A stretch of DNA of 9,865 bases from UBA7672 sp035548775 (GTDB lineage: Bacteria; Pseudomonadota; Alphaproteobacteria; Caulobacterales; Hyphomonadaceae), in contig DASZSI010000309.1 of NCBI GenBank assembly GCA_035548775.1, forward strand, positions 1-9,865. The letters run 5' to 3'. The notes under the pieces are model-generated. The model saw only the letters and a program-made list of their open reading frames with translations, made no database searches and was not told where the DNA came from. Shown one piece after another: positions 1-5,896 of the stretch. How positions within the stretch are numbered: position 1 is the stretch's first letter; each line of letters opens with the position of its first letter. The translations under genes were made by a program, and so were the position numbers.

Positions 1-2
1 TT

Positions 3-353
3 GCGAAAGCAGTCGCCTATGGCTGGCGGCAGGAGCAGATGGCCAAGAACGCTGAGCAGGCCAAAAAGCTGGGCCAGGATCTCTACGAGCGCATGGCCAA
101 GTTTACCGAGCATATGGGCCGGGTCGGCGGCGGGCTGGGCAATGCGGTCAGGGCCTATAACGAGATGGTCGGTTCGCTCGAAAGCCGGGTGCTGCCTGCC
201 ACCCGCAAGCTCGAGGAATTGCAGTTCGCTGATCCCGGCAAGCCGGTCGAGGAGCCATCCCAGATTGAGGTGGCGCCCAGGCAGCTGACCTTGCTGGACC
301 CGCCCCCAGAACAGGCGGCACCGGCCATTGCGCTGGCCCCCAAGCGGAAATAG
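3..353 (+). CDS. rmuC: DNA recombination protein RmuC, C-terminal end (partial)
   Basis: The reading frame is open from the window's left edge and ends at TAG 351-353, giving the last 116 codons. The segment AYGWRQEQ followed by a helical stretch (LGQDLYERMAKFTEHMGRVG, then GLGNAVRAYNEMVGSLESRV) is the conserved C-terminal part of the RmuC family. Family members are anchored, coiled-coil proteins with a restriction-endonuclease-like core, linked to limiting DNA inversions and recombination; the catalytic core lies outside the window. After the conserved block, about 45 residues form a Pro/Ala/Glu-rich tail ending in PKRK, which is typically variable. The ATG at 39 is internal and should not be taken as the start. 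The gene lies directly upstream of def, an adjacency common in Alphaproteobacteria. Identification is confident; activity cannot be judged from this fragment. Confidence 0.93.
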   Translation, partial: AKAVAYGWRQEQMAKNAEQAKKLGQDLYERMAKFTEHMGRVGGGLGNAVRAYNEMVGSLESRVLPATRKLEELQFADPGKPVEEPSQIEVAPRQLTLLDPPPEQAAPAIALAPKRK

Positions 354-367
354 CCCGCGCAAGCGGG
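354..367 (+). terminator. Small GC hairpin after rmuC (weak terminator or 3'-end stabiliser)
   Basis: Immediately after the rmuC stop, CCCGC (354-358) and GCGGG (363-367) are perfect complements around a GCAA loop, a GNRA-type tetraloop that makes the 5-bp stem stable. No T-run follows (next bases TGTAACGG), so it does not meet the usual rho-independent pattern. It could protect the rmuC mRNA end, or be chance in GC-rich DNA. Confidence 0.3.
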
Positions 368-407
368 TGTAACGGCCGGCTTGAGCACGCCTCACGGGCT
401 CGTTCAC

Positions 408-436
408 TTGACGGCAAGCAGCCTCATCCATAGCTA
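408..436 (+). promoter_or_regulatory. Possible weak def promoter (TTGACG-N17-TAGCTA)
   Basis: TTGACG (408-413) is a good -35 match. At 17-bp spacing the -10 position holds TAGCTA (431-436), a poor match. If used, transcription would start close to 443, the def ATG itself, giving a leaderless or nearly leaderless mRNA. No convincing Shine-Dalgarno precedes def, which fits that reading. The poor -10 keeps confidence low. Confidence 0.22.
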
Positions 437-442
437 GCCGTC

Positions 443-964
443 ATGGCCATCCGCCCCATCCTCACCGTTCCGGACCCTGTCCTGAAACAGGTTTCCAAAC
501 GCGTCGATGCCGTCACCGACGACACCCGCAAGCTGATGGATGACATGCTGGAGACCATGTACGCGGCGCCGGGCATTGGCCTTGCCGCCGTACAGGTTGG
601 CGTGCCCCTGCGCGTCATCGTGATGGACCTCGCCAAGGAAGACGAAAGGCCTGCGCCGCGTTACTTCGTGAACCCGGAAATCCTCGAAACGGTTGATGAG
701 ACCCAAACCTACGAGGAGGGCTGCCTGTCCGTGCCGGACTATTATGACGAGGTCGAACGGCCGCTGAAGGCGAGGATCAAATATCTGGACTACAATGGCC
801 AGGAAGTCGTGGAGTGGGCCGAGGGGATGTATGCGGTGTGCATCCAGCACGAGATGGATCACCTGCAAGGCACGCTGTTCATCGACCATCTGTCGCGCCT
901 GAAGCGCCAGTTCGCGATCAATAAAGTGAAGAAGGCCAAGGCTGCGAAGTCCGACGCCGCCTGA
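443..964 (+). CDS. def: Peptide deformylase
   Basis: This 173-aa protein removes the N-terminal formyl group from new polypeptides in the cytoplasm, using a metal (usually Fe2+) centre. All three family motifs are intact: GIGLAAVQ at residues 44-51, EGCLS at 92-96 and QHEMDH at 135-140. The metal ligands are therefore Cys94, His136 and His140, with Glu137 as the catalytic acid/base and Gln51 in the oxyanion position. The length is normal for the family, and the Lys/Ala-rich C-terminal tail is typical of bacterial type 1 enzymes. The ATG at 443 fits the usual N-terminus (MAIRPILTVPDPVL), but no clear ribosome-binding site precedes it. In many alphaproteobacteria def is followed by fmt, the formyltransferase gene; here a PepSY membrane protein gene follows instead. 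Confidence 0.98.
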   Translation: MAIRPILTVPDPVLKQVSKRVDAVTDDTRKLMDDMLETMYAAPGIGLAAVQVGVPLRVIVMDLAKEDERPAPRYFVNPEILETVDETQTYEEGCLSVPDYYDEVERPLKARIKYLDYNGQEVVEWAEGMYAVCIQHEMDHLQGTLFIDHLSRLKRQFAINKVKKAKAAKSDAA

Positions 965-1019
965 TCGTGCTCATCAGGCTCCCCACAATCGATTGACCTG
1001 ATCACCTCGAAACCCGCTT

Positions 1020-1048
1020 TTGCGCGCAATCTCCGGTTTGTATACAAT
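1020..1048 (+). promoter_or_regulatory. Candidate housekeeping promoter for the PepSY gene
   Basis: TTGCGC (1020-1025) and TACAAT (1043-1048) are separated by 17 bp. The -10 matches TATAAT at 5 of 6 positions; the -35 keeps TTG and is otherwise weak. Expected transcription start is about 1055. That is downstream of the in-frame TTG at 1048 and about 29 nt upstream of the GTG at 1084, which has GGGAG (1074-1078) five bases before it. The promoter and the ribosome-binding site thus both favour the GTG start. Confidence 0.42.
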
Positions 1049-1083
1049 TGGGAGAGGCGCCAGAATCTGTCGCGGGAGCGGAC

Positions 1084-2571
1084 GTGAAAGCCAGGCTGAT
1101 CCGGTTCCTGTTCGCGCTGCATCGATGGTCAGGCGTGGTGCTGGGGCTGCTGATGCTGCTCTGGTGCCTCTCAGGATTCGTGATGATCTGGTCGCCCTAT
1201 CCGTCGACGACCTTGGGGACGCATGACTATCGGGCGGAAGGTCTCGCGCCGATCCGGCTGCCGGCGGACATCAAGCTGCCGGATATTCCCGCTCAGGCCA
1301 GGCTCTCCTCCCTTCGCATGGAAATGCTGGCGGATCGGCCAGTCATCAGCCTGGCGTGGAACGGGGAAAGCCGCGGCGATAACGGCCGCGGGCTGTTCGA
1401 CTTGTCGACTGGTGAGACGGTCACGAAAATAAGCAAAGACGAGGCGCTCAACGTTGCGCGCACCTACGCTCAGCGGATTGGAATTTCTGGTCAGCCCGCA
1501 ATCAAGATGCTGGCCGACAAGCCAGACGAGTTCACGGTGGGCATGCGCGGAGGAAGCCTCTGGCAGGCGAAGCTGAACGACGCCGAGGACACCACGCTCT
1601 ATATCTCCGAAGCCAACGGCCAGGTTCGTCAGCGCACGACCGCTTCGCTTCGGTTCTGGACCTGGCTCGGCGCGATTCCGCACTGGCTTTACTTCACTGA
1701 GCTGCGGAAGGACGGAAAGCTCTGGGGTCAGGTCATCATCTGGACCTCGCTGGCCGGCGCGTTCCTTACGGTGCTTGGCTTGTTCGTGGGATTGCGCCAG
1801 CTGCGTCGTCGGCATTCGACCGGCAAGCTGGCCTCTCCCTATCGCGGCTCGAAGTTCTGGCACCACATGATCGGACTAGTGTTCGGCATTTTGGTGCTGA
1901 CCTGGGTGTTCTCTGGCTTCACGTCGATGCAGCCCTGGGGCTGGCTGGAGTCGGGACCTGAGGCGGGCAAGGCCGTGGATCGATTGACCGGCGAGCCGCC
2001 GACCTGGGACCAGGCAAAACCCACGATCGAGATGCAAGCGGCCGCCCTGCGCGGCAGTTCCGCGGAAGTAACACAAGTCTCATTATCGCAACTTACGACG
2101 GGTTCGGGTTTCATGTGGCGCTTCGCCGACGGGACTCGCAAGCGTGTGGGCGCAGCGGGCGAACCCGCCTTCTTTGACGGTGCGGCGCAGAAGCGGGCGG
2201 CGTCGCTGCTGGCCGGCGACGGCGCTGCCTACCGGATGGATCTGATGACCGCCGGGGATGCGTATTATTATCCTGGAGCGGCTGCGTCGGACTTCCCGGT
2301 GCTGCGGATCACCGTGCCGTCGCAGAACGACACTCGCTTCTATCTCGATCCCGACTCGGGCGACGTGCGATTTGTGGCCGATCCCGGCGCGCGTGACTTT
2401 CGGTGGTGGCATCTCCTGCCGCATCGGCTGGATGTCATGGGCTCGCCCCTGCGGGAAATCGTGGAGATGCTGCTGCTAGCCGGCGTTACCGCCGTCTGCG
2501 GGCTCGGCGCGTGGATCGGGATCAAGAAACTCGCGCGCGGCGGCAAGCTCGACAATCTGCCGACCGAATAG
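1084..2571 (+). CDS. PepSY domain-containing inner-membrane protein
   Basis: This 495-aa protein has the PepSY-associated transmembrane layout: a short cytoplasmic N-terminus, TM1 at about residues 13-36 beginning with the family-typical HRWSG, a periplasmic PepSY-like region (about 115-185), TM2 (216-238), TM3 (262-283), a second periplasmic region with PepSY-like features (YLDPDSGDV at 420-428), and TM4 (458-481). Histidines at membrane borders (His13, His200, His260/261, His443, His447) resemble those of family members suspected of heme binding or electron transfer, but no catalytic domain is visible. Substrate and role are unknown; some relatives sit near iron or siderophore genes, though none are seen here. 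I chose GTG 1084 (SD GGGAG at 1074-1078) over the longer TTG at 1048. It converges with flgH with only 20 bp between stop codons, and no obvious terminator lies there. It is not recognisably flagellar. Confidence 0.88.
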   Translation: MKARLIRFLFALHRWSGVVLGLLMLLWCLSGFVMIWSPYPSTTLGTHDYRAEGLAPIRLPADIKLPDIPAQARLSSLRMEMLADRPVISLAWNGESRGDNGRGLFDLSTGETVTKISKDEALNVARTYAQRIGISGQPAIKMLADKPDEFTVGMRGGSLWQAKLNDAEDTTLYISEANGQVRQRTTASLRFWTWLGAIPHWLYFTELRKDGKLWGQVIIWTSLAGAFLTVLGLFVGLRQLRRRHSTGKLASPYRGSKFWHHMIGLVFGILVLTWVFSGFTSMQPWGWLESGPEAGKAVDRLTGEPPTWDQAKPTIEMQAAALRGSSAEVTQVSLSQLTTGSGFMWRFADGTRKRVGAAGEPAFFDGAAQKRAASLLAGDGAAYRMDLMTAGDAYYYPGAAASDFPVLRITVPSQNDTRFYLDPDSGDVRFVADPGARDFRWWHLLPHRLDVMGSPLREIVEMLLLAGVTAVCGLGAWIGIKKLARGGKLDNLPTE

Positions 2572-2591
2572 CCCGGGACGATTCGCCCACG

Positions 2592-3341
2592 TCAGAACGG
2601 CGTGATGTTGTCGAGAAGCAGCTTGCCATACTTGTCGCGCTGAACCTGCGTGATGTCGCCTCGGCCGCCATAGGAAATTCGCGCTTCGGCGATCTTGGTG
2701 TGCTCGATCGTATTGTCGGACGCGATGTCTTCCGGCCGGATCACGCCGGAGACTTTCAGTTCCCGCAGTTCGGAGTTGATCATCACCTCCTGGCTGCCGC
2801 CGATGACCAGGTTGCCGTTGGGCAGCCGGTCGGTGATGACGGCCGCCACGGTCAACTTCACTGTCTCCTTGCGGTCGATCGAGCCTGTGCCGTTGGACGA
2901 GGAATCTCCACTCACGCTGATCGCCGGATCGAGCGACGGCGTGCCGGGCAGGGCCTTCTTGATGTTGTTCTCAAAGCCCAGGAGCGCCTGAACGCCGGTC
3001 TTGCCGGAAGATGTGCGGCTGCGCGCGGTGGTGTTGTCGATCTGGGCTGAGTCGGCGATCTGGATATTGACCGTCAGGATATCCCCAATGCGGCTGGCGC
3101 GCTGGTCGCCAAAGAACGACCTCGCGCCGGTCCGCCAGAGTGAGTTGGGTGCAGATGTTTCGGCGCGCGGCGGGGGAAGGGGAATGGAAACCCGGTTGGC
3201 GCCGGCGATGGTGGCCGGATTGGAGATCGGCGTCAGTTGCGGCGGCGCAATCGAGTCGGAAAGGCCGGCGCATCCGCCGAGCAATGACACGCCGAGCGCG
3301 GCGAGGCCGAGTTGGGCCCGCGAGGCAATCTCAGACTTCAT
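2592..3341 (-). CDS. flgH: Flagellar L-ring lipoprotein FlgH
   Basis: This 249-aa protein forms the L-ring, the outer-membrane bushing through which the flagellar rod passes. It has a lipoprotein signal peptide with lipobox LGGC, giving acylated Cys24 after cleavage. The FlgH hallmarks follow: SLW at residues 67-69, FFGDQRA at 76-82 and GDILTV at 86-91. The C-terminal part contains the family's beta-rich region with the NLVIGG and GVIRPEDI segments. Length is normal. The ATG is preceded by AGGAG seven bases upstream, and this SD overlaps the flgA stop codon (TAG), so translation is probably coupled. It is the last gene of flgF-flgG-flgA-flgH. The P-ring gene flgI is not adjacent, although it often follows or precedes flgH in other bacteria. 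Confidence 0.97.
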   Translation of the reverse strand: MKSEIASRAQLGLAALGVSLLGGCAGLSDSIAPPQLTPISNPATIAGANRVSIPLPPPRAETSAPNSLWRTGARSFFGDQRASRIGDILTVNIQIADSAQIDNTTARSRTSSGKTGVQALLGFENNIKKALPGTPSLDPAISVSGDSSSNGTGSIDRKETVKLTVAAVITDRLPNGNLVIGGSQEVMINSELRELKVSGVIRPEDIASDNTIEHTKIAEARISYGGRGDITQVQRDKYGKLLLDNITPF

Positions 3342-3350
3342 CGGGCTCTC

Positions 3351-4082
3351 CTAATTGCGGGATACGGTTGCAATGCCGTCGGCGTCGGCGACGGCGTCCA
3401 CGGTGCGTTTGGAATAGGTGTTGAGCACGCGCACGCTTTCCCCTTTGGCCGCATCGCCCTGGGCGACGCCCTGGACCGTGAGCAAAAGGCCTTGCGACGC
3501 GTAGACCAGCTTCACCTGTTCTCCCTTGCGAACCAGGGAAGGCTGCTTGAGGTCCATCGCCAGCACTGGCTGGCCGCTTTTCAGCGCCCGTTTGGTTTCC
3601 ATGCCCAGCGCCAGCGTCGGGTCCATCAGCGCGCGTGGATTGCGGGCGTCAGCAGGATCCGCCCAGCCGAGATCGGCGTCCGACAATTTCTGCCCTCGCG
3701 CTACATCGCGGGCAAAAATCAGCACCTGCGCCGGCGCGCCGTTCGTCGAGCCGATCTGGGGAGCGGGGTTGGCCTGGCGGGCTGGATTGGCGGCTTTGGC
3801 TTGTGGCGCAGAGCCCGAGTTCGCGCGCGTCACCATGATGGGCTGGTCGAGCGGGATAGCGAGAATGATGCCATTCTTCTTGGCGACCGAAACAACGAAC
3901 GCGGGATCGAGCGCGAGCGTTTGCCCCAAGGGCGGCGCAGATCCGATGAGTATGCCCGCTGCATCGCCGGTCACAGGCGCCACGTCTCCAAGCGAAATCC
4001 AGTCGCCCTTGATCGCCTTTTGCGCCGAAGCCAGCGGCGCGGCGACTAGAGCGACAATGACAAGGAGGGCGACGCGTATCAT
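3351..4082 (-). CDS. flgA: Flagellar P-ring assembly chaperone FlgA
   Basis: This 243-aa periplasmic protein assists polymerisation of FlgI into the P-ring. A Sec signal peptide spans residues 1-20, with likely cleavage after ASA (Ala20). The mature part has a short N-terminal domain (about 21-87), a low-complexity Ala/Pro/Gln/Asn linker (about 88-119), then the SAF-like domain beginning near VLIFARDVARGQKL, with the ALKSGQPV segment. It ends with the family-typical C-terminal beta region (VLNTYSKRTVDAVADADG, from residue 219). The ATG lies 4 nt past the flgG stop. Its weak SD (TAGG) overlaps that stop, so expression probably depends on translation of flgG. The linker looks longer than in compact FlgA proteins. 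Identification rests on the SAF and C-terminal regions plus position. Confidence 0.94.
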   Translation of the reverse strand: MIRVALLVIVALVAAPLASAQKAIKGDWISLGDVAPVTGDAAGILIGSAPPLGQTLALDPAFVVSVAKKNGIILAIPLDQPIMVTRANSGSAPQAKAANPARQANPAPQIGSTNGAPAQVLIFARDVARGQKLSDADLGWADPADARNPRALMDPTLALGMETKRALKSGQPVLAMDLKQPSLVRKGEQVKLVYASQGLLLTVQGVAQGDAAKGESVRVLNTYSKRTVDAVADADGIATVSRN

Positions 4083-4086
4083 GAGC

Positions 4087-4872
4087 CTACCGGAGCTGAG
4101 ACGTGGTGCGCAGCATTTCGTCGGTCGCTGTGATGACCTTGGAGTTCATCTCGTAAGCGCGCTGGGCGGTGATGAGCGACGAGATCTCGGTAACTGCGTT
4201 GACGTTGGATGTTTCGAGATAGCCCTGCTGGATCGTTCCGAATCCAACCTGGCCCGGCTGGCTGCGGTTGGCGGCGCCCGAAGCCGGCGTCTCCAGGAAG
4301 TTATTGTCGCCCATCGCATCGAGGCCGGCTGGGTTCACGAAGCGCGCCAGCTCCAGCTGGCCGACGTTCTGCGGCGCCGAACCGTCGGCCATGATCGCCT
4401 CGACGGTGCCCTGCTTGTTGATCGAGACGCCGACGGCGTCCTGCGGCACCGTGATCCCCGGCGACACGACATATCCATCCGAAGTCACCAGTTGGCCGTC
4501 CGGGCTCAACGAGAAATTGCCGGCGCGGGTGTAGGCGTCGCGGCCGTCGGGCAATTGTACGATGAAATACCCATCGCCCTGGATGGCCAGGTCATAAGGA
4601 TTCTCAGATTGGCTGAGGCCGCCCTGCTCGGTGATGCGGTAGACCGAGCCCGACTTCACTCCCGACCCCACCTGCACGCCGGTCGGAACGATGGTGCCTG
4701 CGTCGGATGAAGTGACGCCCATCTTCTCGACGTTCTGGTAGAGCAGGTCCTGGAATTCCGCACGCTGGCGCTTGAAGCCCGTCGTATTCATGTTCGCGAT
4801 GTTGTTCGCGATCACCTCGACGTTGAGCTGCTGGGCCTGCATGCCGGTGGCGGCGGTGGTAAGGGCGCGCAT
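4087..4872 (-). CDS. flgG: Flagellar distal rod protein FlgG
   Basis: This 261-aa protein builds the distal rod of the flagellar axle. The N-terminal D0 helix carries the rod/hook signature (VIANNIANMNTTGFKRQRAE, around residues 20-39). The central beta domain contains YFIVQLPDG and YTRAGNFSLSPDGQLV. The C-terminal helix contains the family-typical SNVNAVTEISSLI and QRAYEMNSKVI, ending TTSQLR. Length is the standard 260-262 residues, which separates it from the shorter FlgF next door. It also contains the FlgG-type segment between the first helix and the domain core (SSDAGTIVPTGVQVGSGV). AGGAGG lies 10 bases before the ATG, slightly far but strong. The gap to flgF is 22 nt. Confidence 0.98.
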   Translation of the reverse strand: MRALTTAATGMQAQQLNVEVIANNIANMNTTGFKRQRAEFQDLLYQNVEKMGVTSSDAGTIVPTGVQVGSGVKSGSVYRITEQGGLSQSENPYDLAIQGDGYFIVQLPDGRDAYTRAGNFSLSPDGQLVTSDGYVVSPGITVPQDAVGVSINKQGTVEAIMADGSAPQNVGQLELARFVNPAGLDAMGDNNFLETPASGAANRSQPGQVGFGTIQQGYLETSNVNAVTEISSLITAQRAYEMNSKVITATDEMLRTTSQLR

Positions 4873-4894
4873 GAGCTACTTGCCTCCTGGGGCG

Positions 4895-5626
4895 TTATCC
4901 GACTTTGGCCAGCTTCTGGATCGCATCGCCGCGAAGCTCGTCCGACTGGGCGATCATCTTGCTGACTGATTCATAGGTCCGGCTGATCTCGATCATCTGC
5001 GTGAGTTCGGAGACCGGGTTGACGTTGGAATTTTCGAGGAAGCCTGAAGCCACCTTAGAGTTTTCCGGCGCTCCGGGAGTTTCATCCGTGGCGCGCCAAT
5101 AGTTCTCGCCGGTCTTTTCGAGGCCGCCGGGTGTCTTGAACTCCACCACGCGGACCTTGCCGACGACGGTCCCGTCCTGCGAGATCGAGCCCTCGTGCGA
5201 AACCGAGATGGGACCGCCGCTGGGATTGACCTGGATCGGGCCGCCTTCGCCCATCACCGGATCGCCGTTGCGCGTCACGATGCGGCCCTGGTTGTCCATC
5301 GAGAAACGGCCATCACGTGTGTAGGCCTCGCCGTCGGCGGTCTGGACTGCGAAAAATCCCTTGCCGTCGATCGCCATGTCGAGCGGACTTCCAGTCTGTT
5401 CCAGGGGGCCGGCGCTGAAGTCGCGCTGCAGCCGCCAGGCGTCGACGAACGTGATGTCGGTCGGGCTATCGCTTGCCGCGGCCGGTCGCTCCGACAGTTT
5501 GCGCATGACCAAGTGCTCGGTCTTGAAACCGGCCGTGGTCATGTTCGCCAGGTTGTTTGCGGTCGTGTCCATCCGCTGCTGCAGAACCTGCTGCGCGGAC
5601 AGGCCGACCAGGAATGAATTGTCCAT
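4895..5626 (-). CDS. flgF: Flagellar proximal rod protein FlgF
   Basis: This 243-aa rod protein is the first gene of the minus-strand operon. The N-terminal helix has TTANNLANMTTAGFK (residues 21-35), the rod-family signature. The core has FFAVQTADGEAYTRDGRFS, and the C-terminus has ENSNVNPVSELTQMIEISR followed by a helix ending QKLAKVG. The length and the sequence NSFLVGLSAQQ at the N-terminus fit FlgF rather than FlgG. The ribosome-binding site is weak (CGGCGG three bases before ATG, GCGGGA further out). About 20 nt upstream of the ATG lies the predicted transcription start of a sigma-54-like element at 5656-5671. Confidence 0.96.
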   Translation of the reverse strand: MDNSFLVGLSAQQVLQQRMDTTANNLANMTTAGFKTEHLVMRKLSERPAAASDSPTDITFVDAWRLQRDFSAGPLEQTGSPLDMAIDGKGFFAVQTADGEAYTRDGRFSMDNQGRIVTRNGDPVMGEGGPIQVNPSGGPISVSHEGSISQDGTVVGKVRVVEFKTPGGLEKTGENYWRATDETPGAPENSKVASGFLENSNVNPVSELTQMIEISRTYESVSKMIAQSDELRGDAIQKLAKVG

Positions 5627-5655
5627 GGGCCGCCGTTTGTCCCGCAGCGCGCTTT

Positions 5656-5671
5656 GGCGACTGGCAGGCCA
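5656..5671 (-). promoter_or_regulatory. Candidate sigma-54 promoter for flgFGAH
   Basis: Read on the minus strand this is TGGCCTGCCAGTCGCC. It has the essential GG and GC pairs 10 bases apart (-24/-12) and matches TGGCAC-N5-TTGC at TGGC and at T.GC. Expected start is near 5646, leaving a leader of about 20 nt before flgF. Rod and ring operons in Caulobacter are sigma-54 dependent, which supports the call. The site is nearly palindromic and shows GG-N10-GC on both strands, so direction rests on closeness to flgF. Confidence 0.38.
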
Positions 5672-5738
5672 GGCTGTCCTTCGTTCGCGCCTTATGCAGC
5701 GAACCTATGAATTGCAGGGTCATCATGGGTAATCGCGG

Positions 5739-5743
5739 TTAAC
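5739..5743 (+). promoter_or_regulatory. TTAAC motif, possible CtrA half-site
   Basis: This is the sequence GGTTAACGG. TTAAC is the core of the CtrA recognition site, but no second TTAA lies 7 bp away. It sits about 93 bp upstream of the predicted flgF transcription start and 158 bp upstream of the fliL ATG. A chance match is quite possible. Confidence 0.2.
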
Positions 5744-5791
5744 GGGGTATTGCCAGAACCACGCACAGAGCGGCCTTGGAAGCATCCGGCG

Positions 5792-5808
5792 CCCGGCAGG
5801 TTTTGCCC
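5792..5808 (+). promoter_or_regulatory. ftr-like element 1 (possible FlbD-binding enhancer)
   Basis: The sequence CCCGGCAGGTTTTGCCC contains the inverted repeat GGCA-N5-TGCC (5795-5798 and 5804-5807). It matches element 2 (5834-5850, other strand) at 12 of 17 positions. CCCGGCA plus a downstream GCC resembles, from memory, the ftr enhancers bound by the flagellar activator FlbD in Caulobacter. It lies about 150 bp upstream of the predicted flgF sigma-54 start, a normal enhancer distance. Confidence 0.35.
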
Positions 5809-5822
5809 ATCTCCACCAATCC

Positions 5823-5830
5823 TTAACCAT
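5823..5830 (+). promoter_or_regulatory. TTAACCAT, candidate CtrA site upstream of fliL
   Basis: This octamer is a recurrent CtrA-type motif in alphaproteobacterial promoters, and early flagellar operons such as fliLM are CtrA-activated in Caulobacter. The second half-site (TTAA seven bases away) is absent, and no clear -10 follows at 17 bp. It sits between the two ftr-like elements and 67 bp upstream of the fliL ATG, a reasonable activator position. Confidence 0.38.
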
Positions 5831-5833
5831 ACG

Positions 5834-5850
5834 CGGCCGAATTTGCCGGG
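5834..5850 (-). promoter_or_regulatory. ftr-like element 2 (possible FlbD-binding site)
   Basis: On the minus strand this reads CCCGGCAAATTCGGCCG. It shares the first seven bases and the GCC block with element 1 and faces the opposite way. It lies where the fliL promoter is expected. FlbD is known to activate late operons and repress early ones, so binding here could do both jobs. Confidence 0.35.
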
Positions 5851-5865
5851 CGTCCTCCGACAACC

Positions 5866-5875
5866 GGAGGTGATC
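5866..5875 (+). promoter_or_regulatory. fliL: Perfect ribosome-binding site before fliL
   Basis: GGAGGTGATC is complementary to ten bases of the usual 16S rRNA 3' end. The nearest in-frame ATG (5897) is 26 nt after GGAGG, far beyond the usual 5-9. An in-frame ATT (5879-5881) sits 8 nt after it, which is optimal. The next in-frame candidate, GTG 5870-5872, overlaps the site itself and is unlikely. Confidence 0.6.
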
Positions 5876-5896
5876 GAGATTCACGAGCCCGAACCC

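Larger units (their letters stand above)
5627..5896. other. Divergent regulatory region between flgF and fliL
   Basis: This 270-bp stretch has no credible gene. It separates the start of flgF (minus strand) from the start of fliL (plus strand), so it must hold both operon promoters. It contains a GG-N10-GC sigma-54-like element near flgF, TTAAC motifs at 5739-5743 and 5823-5827, two related CCCGGCA 17-mers at 5792-5808 and 5834-5850, and a perfect GGAGGTGATC ribosome-binding site at 5866-5875. The fliL-frame codons extending back to TTG 5750 run through these motifs and look unlike FliL, so I treat them as non-coding. Confidence 0.7.

Noticed and set aside
973..1002. Inverted repeat ATCAGG/CCTGAT after def as a terminator
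   Set aside because: There is only a 6-bp, AT-containing stem with an 18-nt loop and no following T-run, too weak to call.
1048..1083. Longer PepSY start at TTG 1048
   Set aside because: The TTG is part of the probable -10 element TACAAT, so it would precede the transcription start. GTG 1084 has a better ribosome-binding site and begins just before TM1.
1171..1866. Minus-strand frame of 231 codons within the PepSY gene
   Set aside because: The composition is Arg/Pro-rich shadow sequence, and the opposite strand has clear TM helices and family motifs.
2572..2591. Bidirectional terminator between the PepSY gene and flgH
   Set aside because: The 20-bp gap holds CCCGGG and GGG/CCC pieces but no continuous stem or T-run.
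3526..4710. Plus-strand frame of 394 codons across flgA and flgG
   Set aside because: It spans two confidently identified minus-strand genes and their junction and has no domain of its own.
5654..5669. Plus-strand sigma-54 promoter TTGGCGACTGGCAGGC facing fliL
   Set aside because: GG-N10-GC occurs here because the site is nearly palindromic. The -12 part is poor (AGGC), and it lies about 230 bp from fliL with better-placed motifs nearer.
5750..5896. Upstream extension of fliL to TTG 5750
   Set aside because: The extra 49 residues look unlike FliL, the region contains regulatory motifs, and a strong ribosome-binding site lies after it at 5866.
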